From: Neolewinella aquimaris
GTDB lineage: Bacteria; Bacteroidota; Bacteroidia; Chitinophagales; Saprospiraceae
Direction: 5' to 3'
Length of the DNA: 64,000 nucleotides
Assembly: GCF_014197245.1 (NCBI RefSeq)
Contig: NZ_JACIFF010000009.1
Span: forward strand, 62,001 to 126,000
The first letter of the stretch is position 1. Each line of letters begins with the position of its first letter. The notes beneath the pieces are model-generated. The model did no database searches. It had not been told where the DNA came from and saw nothing but the letters and a program-made list of their open reading frames with translations. Positions 41,993 to 50,688 of this stretch are shown one piece after another. A program made the position numbers and the translations under genes.

Positions 41993-42619
41993 ATGGAAAC
42001 TATAACTGTAAACGGCGAGATCCGTGAGAACCTCGGCAAGAAGTCGTCAAAGGAAACCCGCCGTGAAGGCTTGGTACCCGCCGTGCTTTATGGCAAGGGC
42101 GACCCCGTTCACTTCACCGTAAAGGCCCTGGACCTGCGCGACCTCATCTACACCGCCGAGTTCAAGCTCGCTGACGTGAACGTCGGCGGCGAGTCTCACC
42201 GCGCCATCATCAAGGAATACCAGTTCCATCCGGTCACCGATCAGCTTCGCCACGTTGACTTCCTCGCCCTCGAGGATGGTCGCCCCATCAAGGTCGAGGT
42301 TCCCGTAACATTTACCGGTACCAGCCCCGGCGTTCGCGGTGGGGGTAAACTGCAGCAGTCGGTTCGCCGCATTAAAATCAAAACCACGCCCAAGCACCTC
42401 GTAGACAGCCTGACGCTGGACATCAGCAAGCTGGAGCTCGGACAGAGCATCCGCGTTCGCGATCTCGATCCCATGGAAGGCGTGGAAATTCAGAACCCCG
42501 GTGGGCAGCCCATCGCTACGGTAGAAGTGCCCCGCGCCCTGCGCTCCGCCGCTACGGCCGAGAAGAAGGCCAGCGAGAAGGAAGCCAAGAAGGCTCCCAA
42601 GGCAGCAGCCGAGGAATAG
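41993..42619 (+). CDS. rplY: 50S ribosomal protein L25 (bL25/CTC type)
   Basis: A 208-residue long form of bL25 that binds 5S rRNA. The N-terminal L25 domain (METITVNGEIRENLGKKSSK, REGLVPAVLYGKGDPVHFTV) is followed by the CTC/TL5 beta domain (HVDFLALEDGRPIKVEVPV, GVRGGGKLQQSVRRIKI) and a charged Ala/Lys/Glu tail (EKKASEKEAKKAPKAAAEE). ATG 41993 is chosen over the open frame from 41954 because METITVNGEIR is the family start. Single gene with its own promoter box and terminator. The frequently linked pth is not adjacent. Confidence 0.96.
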   Translation: METITVNGEIRENLGKKSSKETRREGLVPAVLYGKGDPVHFTVKALDLRDLIYTAEFKLADVNVGGESHRAIIKEYQFHPVTDQLRHVDFLALEDGRPIKVEVPVTFTGTSPGVRGGGKLQQSVRRIKIKTTPKHLVDSLTLDISKLELGQSIRVRDLDPMEGVEIQNPGGQPIATVEVPRALRSAATAEKKASEKEAKKAPKAAAEE

Positions 42620-42641
42620 AGTTTCGACTCACTGTAGGTTC

Positions 42642-42678
42642 GAAAAGGGCAAGCATCATCAGGATGTTTGCCCTTTTC
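42642..42678 (+). terminator. rho-independent terminator after rplY
   Basis: GAAAAGGGCAAGCATC (42642-42657) pairs with GATGTTTGCCCTTTTC (42663-42678), 16 pairs with one G-T, around a 5-nt loop. It lies 22 bp after the rplY stop, and the right arm ends in TTTTC. Confidence 0.9.
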
Positions 42679-42767
42679 CCGTTTGTTCGCCGGCTGACTA
42701 CAAACACAATTTGTTTTATTTCATGGGCTACCCTATTTTTGGTGGCACTTACTGACCGCCACACCCA

Positions 42768-43454
42768 ATGAAGAAGCAAAAAGTCAACCGGAAGTACAAC
42801 TTCCCCGACGCCGACCTCTACCAAATGGCCATGGACAGCATCCGGCTAGCCAAACGCGACCTCGACCGATTCAAGGACGGCTACCAGTACGACGGTCACC
42901 GACTGAAGGGATTCCACGACCGCTGTAAGCGCTTCGTCGAAATGCCCCACGACGACGAATTGCTTGGCGATCAGATGGTGGTAACCGACAAGAAGTACGA
43001 CGCCGCCGAGAAACTGCGCCATGCTATTCGCTCCGTCATGACGCGCGTACGGATGGCCTACAGCAACCGGACCGGGCGCTACCGCAAGTTCGGCACGGCG
43101 AAGATCGGCGATATGACCGACGCGCAGCTGCTCTTCTGCGGCCGGCGGGTCATCCGGGTGGCCCGTGCCCAGTGGGATTTTCTGGCCGATACCGGTCTCA
43201 ACGAAAGCCACCTCGAACGCCTCGCCAAAGCCTGTCAGGCCTTCGAACTTGCTATGAACATCCAGCAGGATAAGGTCGCCGATCGGGACATCAGCGTTGA
43301 AAGTCGTATCGATCTCGGCAACCTGATCTACGACGAGCTCATCGTTGTCTGCGACATCGGCAAGGACATCTGGGCGGAAACGGACCGGGCGAAGTATGAT
43401 GCGTACTGTATTTACGATAGTAATATGGAGCAGAAGCGGATTGCTAAGGGGTAG
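42768..43454 (+). CDS. hypothetical protein, helical, 228 residues
   Basis: No family recognised. The protein is soluble, rich in charged helices (SIRLAKRDLDRFKDGYQYDG, LRHAIRSVMTRVRMAYSNR) and aromatic residues, with a short basic start MKKQKVNRKYNFPD and no signal peptide or membrane segment. The end contains KYDAYCIYDSN. Normal codon use and a clear ATG after the rplY terminator make it a real gene. The repeat array at 43455 begins at its stop codon. It could be a nucleic-acid or protein-binding helical bundle, but nothing specific supports this. Confidence 0.8.
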   Translation: MKKQKVNRKYNFPDADLYQMAMDSIRLAKRDLDRFKDGYQYDGHRLKGFHDRCKRFVEMPHDDELLGDQMVVTDKKYDAAEKLRHAIRSVMTRVRMAYSNRTGRYRKFGTAKIGDMTDAQLLFCGRRVIRVARAQWDFLADTGLNESHLERLAKACQAFELAMNIQQDKVADRDISVESRIDLGNLIYDELIVVCDIGKDIWAETDRAKYDAYCIYDSNMEQKRIAKG

Positions 43455-43570
43455 GAGTAGGGGGTAGTAGTTTAGGGGGTAGTATGGTAGTAGTTTAGTA
43501 GGGTAGTAGTTTAGGGGGTAGTACGGTAGTACTTTAGGGGGTAGTAGTTTAGTAGGGTAGGTGGTATGGT
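43455..43570 (+). repeat. GTAGTAGTTTAGGGG word array
   Basis: The whole 111-bp gap is built from GGTAGTA, GTTTAG and GGGGGTAGTA words, with no long inverted arm. It shares stretches such as TTTAGGGGGT and TAGTACGGTAGT with the inverted repeat at 27903-28012, so both belong to one family. The array runs directly into the ATG of the DUF92 gene. Confidence 0.8.
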
Positions 43571-44309
43571 AGGATGGGTGATTTTGGGGGTGGGTGCGGT
43601 GACCTTTGGGGTGGTGACGTGGTGGCGGGGTAGTTTGACGGTGGGGGGTGCGCTGGCTGCGGTGGTGATTGGGGTGGTGGTGGCTTATTGTGCCGGGGTG
43701 GAGTGGCTGTTGCCGCTTTTTGTGTTCTTTTTGAGTAGTGGTTTGATCGGGAGGTTATTGCCGGTTGAATTGGAGGCAGGGGACGCTAAGGACAAGCAGC
43801 CGCGGGACTTGGTGCAGGTGCTGTGTAATGGGGGTATATATGGACTGCTGGCACTGCTGGGTGGACCGCAGGAGCTTATGTTGGTGACCATGGCGGTGGC
43901 GAGTTCAGATACATGGGCGAGTGAGATTGGCAAGTATTTTCGGCAGCCTACGTACGATATACTGCGCCTGCGGCGGGTGCCGCCGGGGCTGAGTGGTGGG
44001 GTGAGCGTGGCGGGTACGCTGGGCGGGGCCGCGGGTGCTGCGTCGGTGGCAATGCTGGCTTTTTTACTGCTTGCCAATGCCGATACAACTGTGGTGCTTA
44101 GGATCGCCGCGGTTGGTTTCTTTGGTATGCTCCTAGATTCCTTACTGGGGGCCGGGCTGCAGGCGAGATACGATCACCCCGAGCGGGGGCTGAGCGATAC
44201 TCGGCGGGCCGGCAGTAGGCTGAGCAGCGGTTACAACTGGATGACCAATGACTTGGTGAATCTGCTTGCGATCGCGGTGAGTGTGGTGGTGGCATTGCTG
44301 GCTTTTTAA
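43566..44309 (+). CDS. DUF92 (TMEM19-like) membrane protein
   Basis: A 247-residue integral membrane protein with six or seven helices. Family signatures are KDKQPRDLVQVLCNGGIYG, VASSDTWASEIGKYF and VPPGLSGGVSVAGTLGG. Some DUF92 members (plant VTE6) are phytyl-phosphate kinases; in bacteria a polyprenyl or CTP-dependent lipid kinase role is possible but not proven. The first codons (MVGWVILGVGAVTFG) are G-rich and visually continuous with the preceding GTAGTA array. Only 59 bp separate it from gpmI on the same strand. Confidence 0.9.
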   Translation: MVGWVILGVGAVTFGVVTWWRGSLTVGGALAAVVIGVVVAYCAGVEWLLPLFVFFLSSGLIGRLLPVELEAGDAKDKQPRDLVQVLCNGGIYGLLALLGGPQELMLVTMAVASSDTWASEIGKYFRQPTYDILRLRRVPPGLSGGVSVAGTLGGAAGAASVAMLAFLLLANADTTVVLRIAAVGFFGMLLDSLLGAGLQARYDHPERGLSDTRRAGSRLSSGYNWMTNDLVNLLAIAVSVVVALLAF

Positions 44310-44368
44310 TTGGCTTGCTCCTGCGTCCCCGCCAAAACATTCTACCTTCGCGGCAAAATGACAACGTG

Positions 44369-45907
44369 ATGGACGCCGCTAAAAGCTTACTCGTAATTCT
44401 GGATGGTTGGGGACTGGGGCAACGTCCGGAAGCGGATGCCCTGGCACAGGCGTACACGCCGAACTTCGACCGGATTTACCGCGATAAGCCGCACTCCACG
44501 CTGATCACCTACGGAGAGGACGTTGGTCTGCCGGAAGGGCAGATGGGGAATTCGGAAGTCGGTCACCTCAATCTCGGGGCCGGTCGGGTGGTCTACCAGA
44601 GTTTTGCCCGCATCAACAAGGCCATCCGGGACGGGGAACTACAACAGCTGCCCAAGTTGCAGAATGCCCTGCGCTACGCCCGCGAGAACGGTAAGGCGTT
44701 TCACCTGATGGGATTGGTCAGCGACGGGGGGGTACATAGTCACATCAACCACCTGCTTCGCCTGACCGACATTGCAGTGCAGGCCGGCAACGAGCGGGTA
44801 TACGTGCATGCCTTTACCGACGGCCGGGACGTAGCGCCTACGTCGGGAAAGGGATTCATTGCTACCCTACTCGACCACATTAAGGATCAGCCGACCAAGT
44901 TGGCTACCGTTACCGGGCGCTTTTACGCCATGGACCGCGACACCCGCTGGGAGCGTATTGCGGAAGCCTACCACGCCATGGTCGACGGTCGCGGCCAGAA
45001 GACCAAGAACGTGCTGGCCGATATTCAGGCCGAGTACGACAAGGGGACGACCGACGAGTTTCTACACCCGCTCATCCTGACCGATGCCGCAGATGAACCG
45101 GTAGCCAAGATCGAGCCAGGGGACGTGGTCATGTGCTTCAACTTCCGCACCGACCGGCCGCGGCAGATCACCCGGGCCCTGACGCAGGAAGATTTTCCCG
45201 ATCAGGACATGCACCGGATTCCGGATTTGCGCTACCTGTGTCTGACGCTGTACGACGAAAAGTACACCAACGTCGAGGTACTCTTCACGCCCGACGACCT
45301 GTCGAAAACCATGGGGCAGGTGGTCAGCGAGGCCGGAAAAACCCAGCTTAGGATTGCGGAAACCGAAAAGTACGCCCACGTCACCTTCTTTTTCAGCGGG
45401 GGACAGGAGGATCAATTCCCCGGTGAGCACCGCATCCTGATCGACTCCCCGCGCGACGTAGAAACCTACGACCAGAAGCCGGAAATGAGCGTGTATGCCG
45501 TGACCGATGCCGCCATCCGGGACATCGAGGCCAGCGCGCCCGACTTCATCTGTCTGAACTACGCCAATACCGACATGGTCGGCCATACCGGAAACTGGGA
45601 TGCCGCCATTCGGGCCGCCGAAGCGGTGGACGAATGCCTGGGAAAACTACTCGCTGCCGCCGAAGCAGCTGGTTACCACTGCATCGTACTGGCCGATCAC
45701 GGCAACAGCGACGTAATGATCAACGAGGACGGCAGCGTCAATACTGCGCATACAACTAATCCGGTACCGGTGGTGTACGTAGGCCCGAATGCCGATACCG
45801 TGAGACTGCGTCCCGGTGGGAAATTGGGCGACGTAGCCCCTACCCTGCTGCAATTAATGGGCATCCCCCAGCCGCGGGAAATGACGGGAATTAGCTTACT
45901 GCGGTAA
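44369..45907 (+). CDS. gpmI: 2,3-bisphosphoglycerate-independent phosphoglycerate mutase
   Basis: GpmI interconverts 3- and 2-phosphoglycerate in glycolysis using two Mn ions. The 512-residue protein has LLVILDGWGLG, the phosphorylated Ser-62 in GQMGNSEVGHLNLGAGR, the transferase-domain motifs LMGLVSDGGVHSH, HAFTDGRDVAP and FNFRTDRPRQI, and the phosphatase motifs NYANTDMVGHTG and IVLADHGNSDVM. The frame is open from 44315, but ATG 44369 gives the family start. A TACCTTCG box lies near 44343. Gene length and all metal ligands look normal. Confidence 0.97.
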   Translation: MDAAKSLLVILDGWGLGQRPEADALAQAYTPNFDRIYRDKPHSTLITYGEDVGLPEGQMGNSEVGHLNLGAGRVVYQSFARINKAIRDGELQQLPKLQNALRYARENGKAFHLMGLVSDGGVHSHINHLLRLTDIAVQAGNERVYVHAFTDGRDVAPTSGKGFIATLLDHIKDQPTKLATVTGRFYAMDRDTRWERIAEAYHAMVDGRGQKTKNVLADIQAEYDKGTTDEFLHPLILTDAADEPVAKIEPGDVVMCFNFRTDRPRQITRALTQEDFPDQDMHRIPDLRYLCLTLYDEKYTNVEVLFTPDDLSKTMGQVVSEAGKTQLRIAETEKYAHVTFFFSGGQEDQFPGEHRILIDSPRDVETYDQKPEMSVYAVTDAAIRDIEASAPDFICLNYANTDMVGHTGNWDAAIRAAEAVDECLGKLLAAAEAAGYHCIVLADHGNSDVMINEDGSVNTAHTTNPVPVVYVGPNADTVRLRPGGKLGDVAPTLLQLMGIPQPREMTGISLLR

Positions 45908-45985
45908 TCTTGGGGAGGGGGAGTCGGATTCGATAACCAAACGTCCGACGAGTGTGTTTGCAGAAACATAACGAACCAAACGACC

Positions 45986-46705
45986 ATGAAACACCTTCTC
46001 CTTGCGCTATTCCTAATGGGTGGCCTGACTTCTTGCGATAGCCAACGGACTACTACATCCGATGCCACTCCCGGCGCGCAAACCGACGCCCAGCCCGGCG
46101 ACGAGCAGCTTGCGGGCGGTATCAGTATCGAGGCCCTCGATGCTAAGTATCCGGATTCCGAAAAGGCCTACTTCGCCGGCGGTTGCTTCTGGTGCACGGA
46201 GGCCTCATTTACCCGCATCAAGGGTGTGGCGGACGTATACAGCGGGTATGCCGGCGGTGAGCTCGAGAATCCTACCTACGAGGACAGTAATACCAAATCG
46301 AGTGGCCATGCGGAGGCCATTGTGGTGTACTATGATCCCGAGGTCATTACTTACGATAAACTCCTCGACATCTTCTTCGTTGCCCACGACCCCACCCAGT
46401 TGAATCGTCAGGGACCAGACATCGGACCGCAGTACCGCTCGGCCATTTTCCCGCTCAATGACGCGCAGCGGCAGGCCGCCGAGGCCAAGATCGCGGCACT
46501 AAACGACAGCGGCAAATTCAGCCAGCCCATTGCCACCACCATCGAGGATCCCATCAAGTTCTGGGTCGCCGAACCCTACCACCAGGATTATTACGAAAAC
46601 CCCAACAACCCGAATCAGGGCTACGTGCAGGGCGTAAGCAAGCCGAAGGTGGATAAGGTGATGAAGGAGTTTCGTGACCTGCTCAAGCCAGAATACCTGA
46701 AGTAA
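45986..46705 (+). CDS. msrA: peptide-methionine (S)-S-oxide reductase MsrA, lipoprotein
   Basis: MsrA repairs methionine-S-sulfoxide. The catalytic motif is AYFAGGCFWCTEASF (Cys-67), followed by VYSGYAGGELENPTYEDSNT, GHAEAIVVYYDPEVITY and PIKFWVAEPYHQDYYE. Unlike cytosolic MsrA, this one begins with a lipoprotein signal (MKHLLLALFLMGGLTSC, Cys-17) and a Thr/Asp-rich linker, so it should act on envelope proteins. An MsrB partner is not fused or adjacent. The following hypothetical gene starts 31 bp later on the same strand. Confidence 0.95.
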   Translation: MKHLLLALFLMGGLTSCDSQRTTTSDATPGAQTDAQPGDEQLAGGISIEALDAKYPDSEKAYFAGGCFWCTEASFTRIKGVADVYSGYAGGELENPTYEDSNTKSSGHAEAIVVYYDPEVITYDKLLDIFFVAHDPTQLNRQGPDIGPQYRSAIFPLNDAQRQAAEAKIAALNDSGKFSQPIATTIEDPIKFWVAEPYHQDYYENPNNPNQGYVQGVSKPKVDKVMKEFRDLLKPEYLK

Positions 46706-46736
46706 AGCGGGCGGACCCCGACCAATTTCCCTAGCA

Positions 46737-47318
46737 ATGCACGATATCGAGCCCCATTTCCAGTGGCGTGACAATTACCGCGCCGAAGACGATTCCGCCT
46801 CTCCCTTTTTTGGACGGCAGTACAGCGAGTTTAGCTATTCGAACCGGGTGTATAATTACCTGCTGCACCCCCAGTGGGACGAGTTCGGTGCGGAGACGCT
46901 TTACCTGAAGGTCTTATTCGTTGACTATGAGGAGCACTACGCCATCATCGAATTCATCGGCGAATGGAACGATGCGCTGCACAACGATTCGATGCACCTG
47001 AAGCGGGAGCTGATCGACTACCTGGTGGCGGAGGGCATCACCCAGTACATCCTGATCATGGAGGGGGTACTTAATTTCCACTCCGACGCCGATGACTATT
47101 ACGATGAGTGGTACCAGGAAATCGTAGATGCTAAGGGCTGGATCGCGATGCTCAACGTACTCGACCACGTGCGGGACGAAATGAACGATGCGGGGCTGGA
47201 CAAATACATCCGCTTTGGTGAGCACCTGAACAGCCTGAACTGGCGGCCCCAGAAGCCCCGGCGGGTACACGAAGCGATCGAGGGATTGCTGCAGACCGAC
47301 ACCCGGCGGGTGTACTAA
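46737..47318 (+). CDS. conserved hypothetical protein, 193 residues
   Basis: A soluble acidic protein without signal peptide. It is rich in Tyr, Trp, Asp and Glu, opening MHDIEPHFQWRDNYRAEDDS, with AIIEFIGEWNDALHNDS and QYILIMEGVLNFHSDADDYY in the middle and a basic end (WRPQKPRRVHEAIE). I do not recognise a named domain; similar proteins appear to be restricted to Bacteroidota. It probably lies in one transcript with msrA. The stop region overlaps the convergent next gene by 4 bp. Confidence 0.82.
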   Translation: MHDIEPHFQWRDNYRAEDDSASPFFGRQYSEFSYSNRVYNYLLHPQWDEFGAETLYLKVLFVDYEEHYAIIEFIGEWNDALHNDSMHLKRELIDYLVAEGITQYILIMEGVLNFHSDADDYYDEWYQEIVDAKGWIAMLNVLDHVRDEMNDAGLDKYIRFGEHLNSLNWRPQKPRRVHEAIEGLLQTDTRRVY

Positions 47319-47761
47319 GCGCGCTCTTTCTTCTGCTTGCGCAGCAGCATTCTGCCGCGGCGGCGGGTGTTGCTGAAGGTAAAGTCGCTCACCTCCTGCC
47401 AGTAGCCCCGCAATTCGCTGTCCCAGATGTCGGGCTTGTACACGATCTGGTACTGGCGGTTGAATTCGGGCATGATGGCATTGTCCTCATCACCAGTAAA
47501 GGAAACCTCCACCAGGGAGAGGGAGCGGTCGCCGTAATAGTACCCGCTCAGGTCCATTCTCAGCACCTTGCCGTTGGGAAGGGTAACGTAACTGCGTCCC
47601 GTGACCTTGCTGCCCTCGGTAGTGATGTACAGTTGCATGGGGAGTGCCTCATTGGAATAGATTCCGCCGACGGTCATCGTTCCTTCCCAGAGACCGTCGA
47701 GGGAGGTCTGGGCAGTAAGCAATAGCGGGAAAAGAAAAAACAGAAAAAGGATGGCTCTCAT
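47315..47761 (-). CDS. secreted hypothetical protein, 148 residues
   Basis: A small exported protein. The signal peptide MRAILFLFFLFPLLLTAQ is followed by SLDGLWEGTMTVGGIYSNEA, then alternating beta strands (PMQLYITTEGSKVTGRSYV), resembling the small beta-barrel proteins of unknown function that start with GxWxG. The C-terminus is very basic (NTRRRGRMLLRKQKKERA). No family name can be assigned. It is convergent with the preceding hypothetical gene. Confidence 0.8.
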   Translation of the reverse strand: MRAILFLFFLFPLLLTAQTSLDGLWEGTMTVGGIYSNEALPMQLYITTEGSKVTGRSYVTLPNGKVLRMDLSGYYYGDRSLSLVEVSFTGDEDNAIMPEFNRQYQIVYKPDIWDSELRGYWQEVSDFTFSNTRRRGRMLLRKQKKERA

Positions 47762-47856
47762 CGCGGCGGGATCGGGGGTAAGAAGACGGGGCAGCGTGTT
47801 TTGGTGGGCCGCGATGGTGAATTAACGCAATTTTCTGCTTCCGCGTTGAGGAGGGA

Positions 47857-49383
47857 ATGGTCGCCCGCACTACTTTGCGGACCGTGCCCGTGCCCCCTCC
47901 CCCCTACACCGACTTACTGCACGCCGTCACCCTGGGGACGGCCCGCCGGGGATTGTCCGCAGAAGTTTCTGACTGGATCGACGAACTCGGTGCAACCGAC
48001 CCCACGGCCGACGAAGCCGAACGTCTCCTGGCGGCGCTGGCGATTCGGGAACGGATAGAGAGACTGCAACCGCAACAGACACTCTTGGTTACCGGAGGCA
48101 GCGATGCTGTAGCCGAGGAGTCTCGAACAGCGCCCGGAGCGAAACTTGCGCGCGGACTACAGCTCATCCTGGGGGGCACGTATTCCGAGCTGCTCGACGA
48201 AGGGGTTGACCTTGTGCTTGAGCGTGATACCTACGTCCCTGCGCCCCTTCTACCCGCACTGCTCCTGCGCGCCGCCGCCCTGGTGAACGACGATTTCAAC
48301 CGCGCAAAAAAGTACGTCCGTGCCGGCGGAATGCGGGGCACATGGCTGGCCGCCCAAAATCCGGAGTGGGAAGGCCTGGTTCCCGGCTACGACTTCCAGA
48401 AGGCCTGGAGAATCGTGGACCAACCCGCGCAACGGGCCAACCTACTGGCGCGGTGGCGGTCGGTGGATGCGAATGCCGCGCGGGAAGCACTGGCGAAAAT
48501 TTGGTCCGGGCAGAGTCCGCGAAACCAAAAAGTACTGCTGGAGGGTATGCGCGTAAACCTGACGGCGGCCGATCATTCGTGGTTGCTCGAACAGCTGGCT
48601 CCGAAACGCAAGGGGGTAAGACGTACGCTGACCGAACTGCTGGCGGCTGCGGGAGAGGAGTCGACCATGGAGGATCTTGATCGCCTGGCAACTGAAATCA
48701 TCGGTCCGCGGGGGGATATCCGGCAGGCAGTAAGTACGGAGGAAGCGCGTGAAGTGCTGGAGCGCTACGGCGGGGTGAAGACTCCGCAAACCGTAGACCA
48801 GTGGCTACTGGAAATTATGCCGCCGCGAACGTGGGAGAAGCTGACTAGTATGAAACCGGCTACCTTCTGGCTCTCGCTGAAGCCACTGCAGTTGCGGGCG
48901 GTGGGCCGGGCGATTGTCGCCTTTCCGGACCTGGATGAAAAGGTAGTGTTCGTAGATTTTCTGTTGCGAGAGCATCAGGTGAAATTTCCCGCCGACCTCG
49001 CCGTAGAACTTATCCGACAGCTGCCCGAGGCGACGTTCGAGCGACTCTACGGTAAATTGCTGACCGACCAGTCGGATGCCCTAAGGCTGCGTGGGATGCC
49101 CCGCCTACTGGCCCTGAGCCGGCGTTCCCACTGGTCGGAGCGGCTTTCGAAAGCGATGATAAACCGGTTACTCGACGACCTGCGGAGCCGTCAGCTCGAC
49201 TACGCGACCCAGCGCGATCTGGGACTGCACTGGAAACTGGCGACGCCGCTGCTGCATCCCGACATCTTCCCCTGGCTGCGGCAGCAACTGCACGCCGCCA
49301 CGGAGCGCTACGACGCATTTGGTAAGCTGGCGACGGCCATGTTGCAAACCACGGCCTTCCGGCGGGAGCTCCGCCGGAGCTAA
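47857..49383 (+). CDS. DUF5691 family protein
   Basis: A 508-residue helical protein of the DUF5691 family, recognised by YTDLLHAVTLGTARRGL at the start, LVPGYDFQKAWRIVDQPAQR near residue 180 and the long alpha-helical repeat-like remainder. In many bacteria DUF5691 genes lie in a cluster with a SWIM zinc-finger protein, a MoxR ATPase, DUF5682 and a VWA protein; none of these is near here. Several Val/GTG codons near 47885 could be alternative starts. Function unknown. The trhO promoter box begins 5 bp after its stop. Confidence 0.8.
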   Translation: MVARTTLRTVPVPPPPYTDLLHAVTLGTARRGLSAEVSDWIDELGATDPTADEAERLLAALAIRERIERLQPQQTLLVTGGSDAVAEESRTAPGAKLARGLQLILGGTYSELLDEGVDLVLERDTYVPAPLLPALLLRAAALVNDDFNRAKKYVRAGGMRGTWLAAQNPEWEGLVPGYDFQKAWRIVDQPAQRANLLARWRSVDANAAREALAKIWSGQSPRNQKVLLEGMRVNLTAADHSWLLEQLAPKRKGVRRTLTELLAAAGEESTMEDLDRLATEIIGPRGDIRQAVSTEEAREVLERYGGVKTPQTVDQWLLEIMPPRTWEKLTSMKPATFWLSLKPLQLRAVGRAIVAFPDLDEKVVFVDFLLREHQVKFPADLAVELIRQLPEATFERLYGKLLTDQSDALRLRGMPRLLALSRRSHWSERLSKAMINRLLDDLRSRQLDYATQRDLGLHWKLATPLLHPDIFPWLRQQLHAATERYDAFGKLATAMLQTTAFRRELRRS

Positions 49384-49387
49384 TTCG

Positions 49388-49395
49388 TATCTTTG
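49388..49395 (+). promoter_or_regulatory. TATCTTTG promoter -7 box before trhO
   Basis: An exact TAnnTTTG box that ends 9 nt before the trhO ATG at 49405. It sits right after the DUF5691 stop codon, so any -33 element lies inside that gene. Confidence 0.6.
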
Positions 49396-49404
49396 CGGCC
49401 GCTT

Positions 49405-50439
49405 ATGAATGGGAATCACGAACTACGCAACCTGCTCTCGAAGGAGGAGTTACGGGCCCGGCTCGACGCCGAAACGGAACCCCGCACTACCCTTTCGTTC
49501 TACCGCTACGCCCGGATCGACGATCCGCAGGCGTTCCGTGACGAATGCTACGCCCGGTGGTCGGAACTAGGTGTGCTGGGTCGGATCTACATTGCTACGG
49601 AAGGGATCAACGGACAGCTTTCGGTGCCGGCTTCCAAACTGGACGCCTTTCGGGAGGTGCTGTATAGCGTCACCTTTCTGGACGGTACCCGCCTGAATAT
49701 CGCCATCGAGGCCGAGGCAAAATCCTTCCTTAAGCTCATCGTTAAGGTCCGGCCCAAGATCGTAGCCGACGGACTCGACGACGACACCTTCGACGTTACC
49801 AAGCGCGGGCGTCACCTCAGTGCCCGGGAAGTGAATGAGCTACTGGACCGGGAGGATACCCTGGTAGTGGACATGCGCAACCACTACGAGAGCGAGGTCG
49901 GCTACTTCCGGGGGGCGATCCGGCCCGAGGTGACCAACTTTCGCGATATCCTGCCCGTGGTCGAGGAGCTGCTGGAGGACAAGAAAGACCGAGAGATCGT
50001 GATGTACTGCACCGGGGGCATCCGCTGTGAGAAGGCTAGTGCCTACTACCTGCACCGGGGATTCGAGCGGGTGAGCATGGTCGACGGCGGCATCATTGAG
50101 TACGCGCGCCAGTGCGAACGGGAGGGGCTGGTGACGAAGTACATCGGTAAGAACTTCGTGTTCGACGAACGACTGGGCGAGCGCATTACCGAGGACGTGG
50201 TGAGTTGCTGCCACCAGTGCGGTCGGCCAAGCGATCGACAGCTCGACTGCGCCAATACCGCCTGCCACATCCTCTTCGTGCAGTGCGAAGCGTGTGCCGC
50301 AACCTACGACGATTGCTGCTCAGCGGAATGCAGGGATTTTAATCGCCTCCCGGAAGAAGAGCGGGCGCAACGGACCTCCACCATCCTGTTCAACGGGCAG
50401 CGTTACGGGAAGGCAATGTTAAGGTCCGGCAAGAATTGA
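49405..50439 (+). CDS. trhO: tRNA uridine-34 hydroxylase TrhO (rhodanese-like)
   Basis: TrhO (YceA) makes 5-hydroxyuridine at the wobble base of certain tRNAs using oxygen. The 344-residue protein has the N-terminal domain with IYIATEGINGQLSVP, then a rhodanese domain with DTLVVDMRNHYESEVGYF and the active Cys-202 in VMYCTGGIRCEKASAYY. The C-terminal part is cysteine-rich (CCHQCGR, CANTACHILFVQCEAC, CCSAEC), probably a zinc-binding module. ATG 49405 is favoured by the promoter box 9 nt upstream, over an in-frame start at 49393. Confidence 0.95.
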   Translation: MNGNHELRNLLSKEELRARLDAETEPRTTLSFYRYARIDDPQAFRDECYARWSELGVLGRIYIATEGINGQLSVPASKLDAFREVLYSVTFLDGTRLNIAIEAEAKSFLKLIVKVRPKIVADGLDDDTFDVTKRGRHLSAREVNELLDREDTLVVDMRNHYESEVGYFRGAIRPEVTNFRDILPVVEELLEDKKDREIVMYCTGGIRCEKASAYYLHRGFERVSMVDGGIIEYARQCEREGLVTKYIGKNFVFDERLGERITEDVVSCCHQCGRPSDRQLDCANTACHILFVQCEACAATYDDCCSAECRDFNRLPEEERAQRTSTILFNGQRYGKAMLRSGKN

Positions 50440-50688
50440 GTGACGACATAAATGTACCTACACCATAAGTGATTGTTACTCAGTGTCTTTAAAGGTACAA
50501 TTTTCTAAAAACGCTTAACCCTGAGTTAACTTTAGCTTAACTTAGCGCAAAATTTCAACTTGCCGTGCTGTGTGTTGCGGTCAGTTGAAGGAGGCACGCT
50601 GGAAATTTGTCTTCCTTGACAACCATTGCAGCAGGCTAGATCGCTAATGTGTCGATGTGCAAAACAGTCTTTTCAAAATCACCTGTAT
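50440..50688 (+). promoter_or_regulatory. AT-rich upstream region of the susCD operon
   Basis: A 249-bp gap, the most AT-rich in the neighbourhood. Around 50513-50544 it holds repeated TTAAC words (CTTAACCCTGAGTTAAC, then TTTAGCTTAACTTAGC) that may be regulator sites. No exact TAnnTTTG box was found at a suitable distance. The frame open from 50626 into susC is treated as non-coding leader. Confidence 0.4.

Noticed and set aside
43455-43570. Possible CRISPR array
   Set aside because: The repeated words are only 5-15 bp, irregularly spaced, with no unique spacers of constant length and no cas genes.
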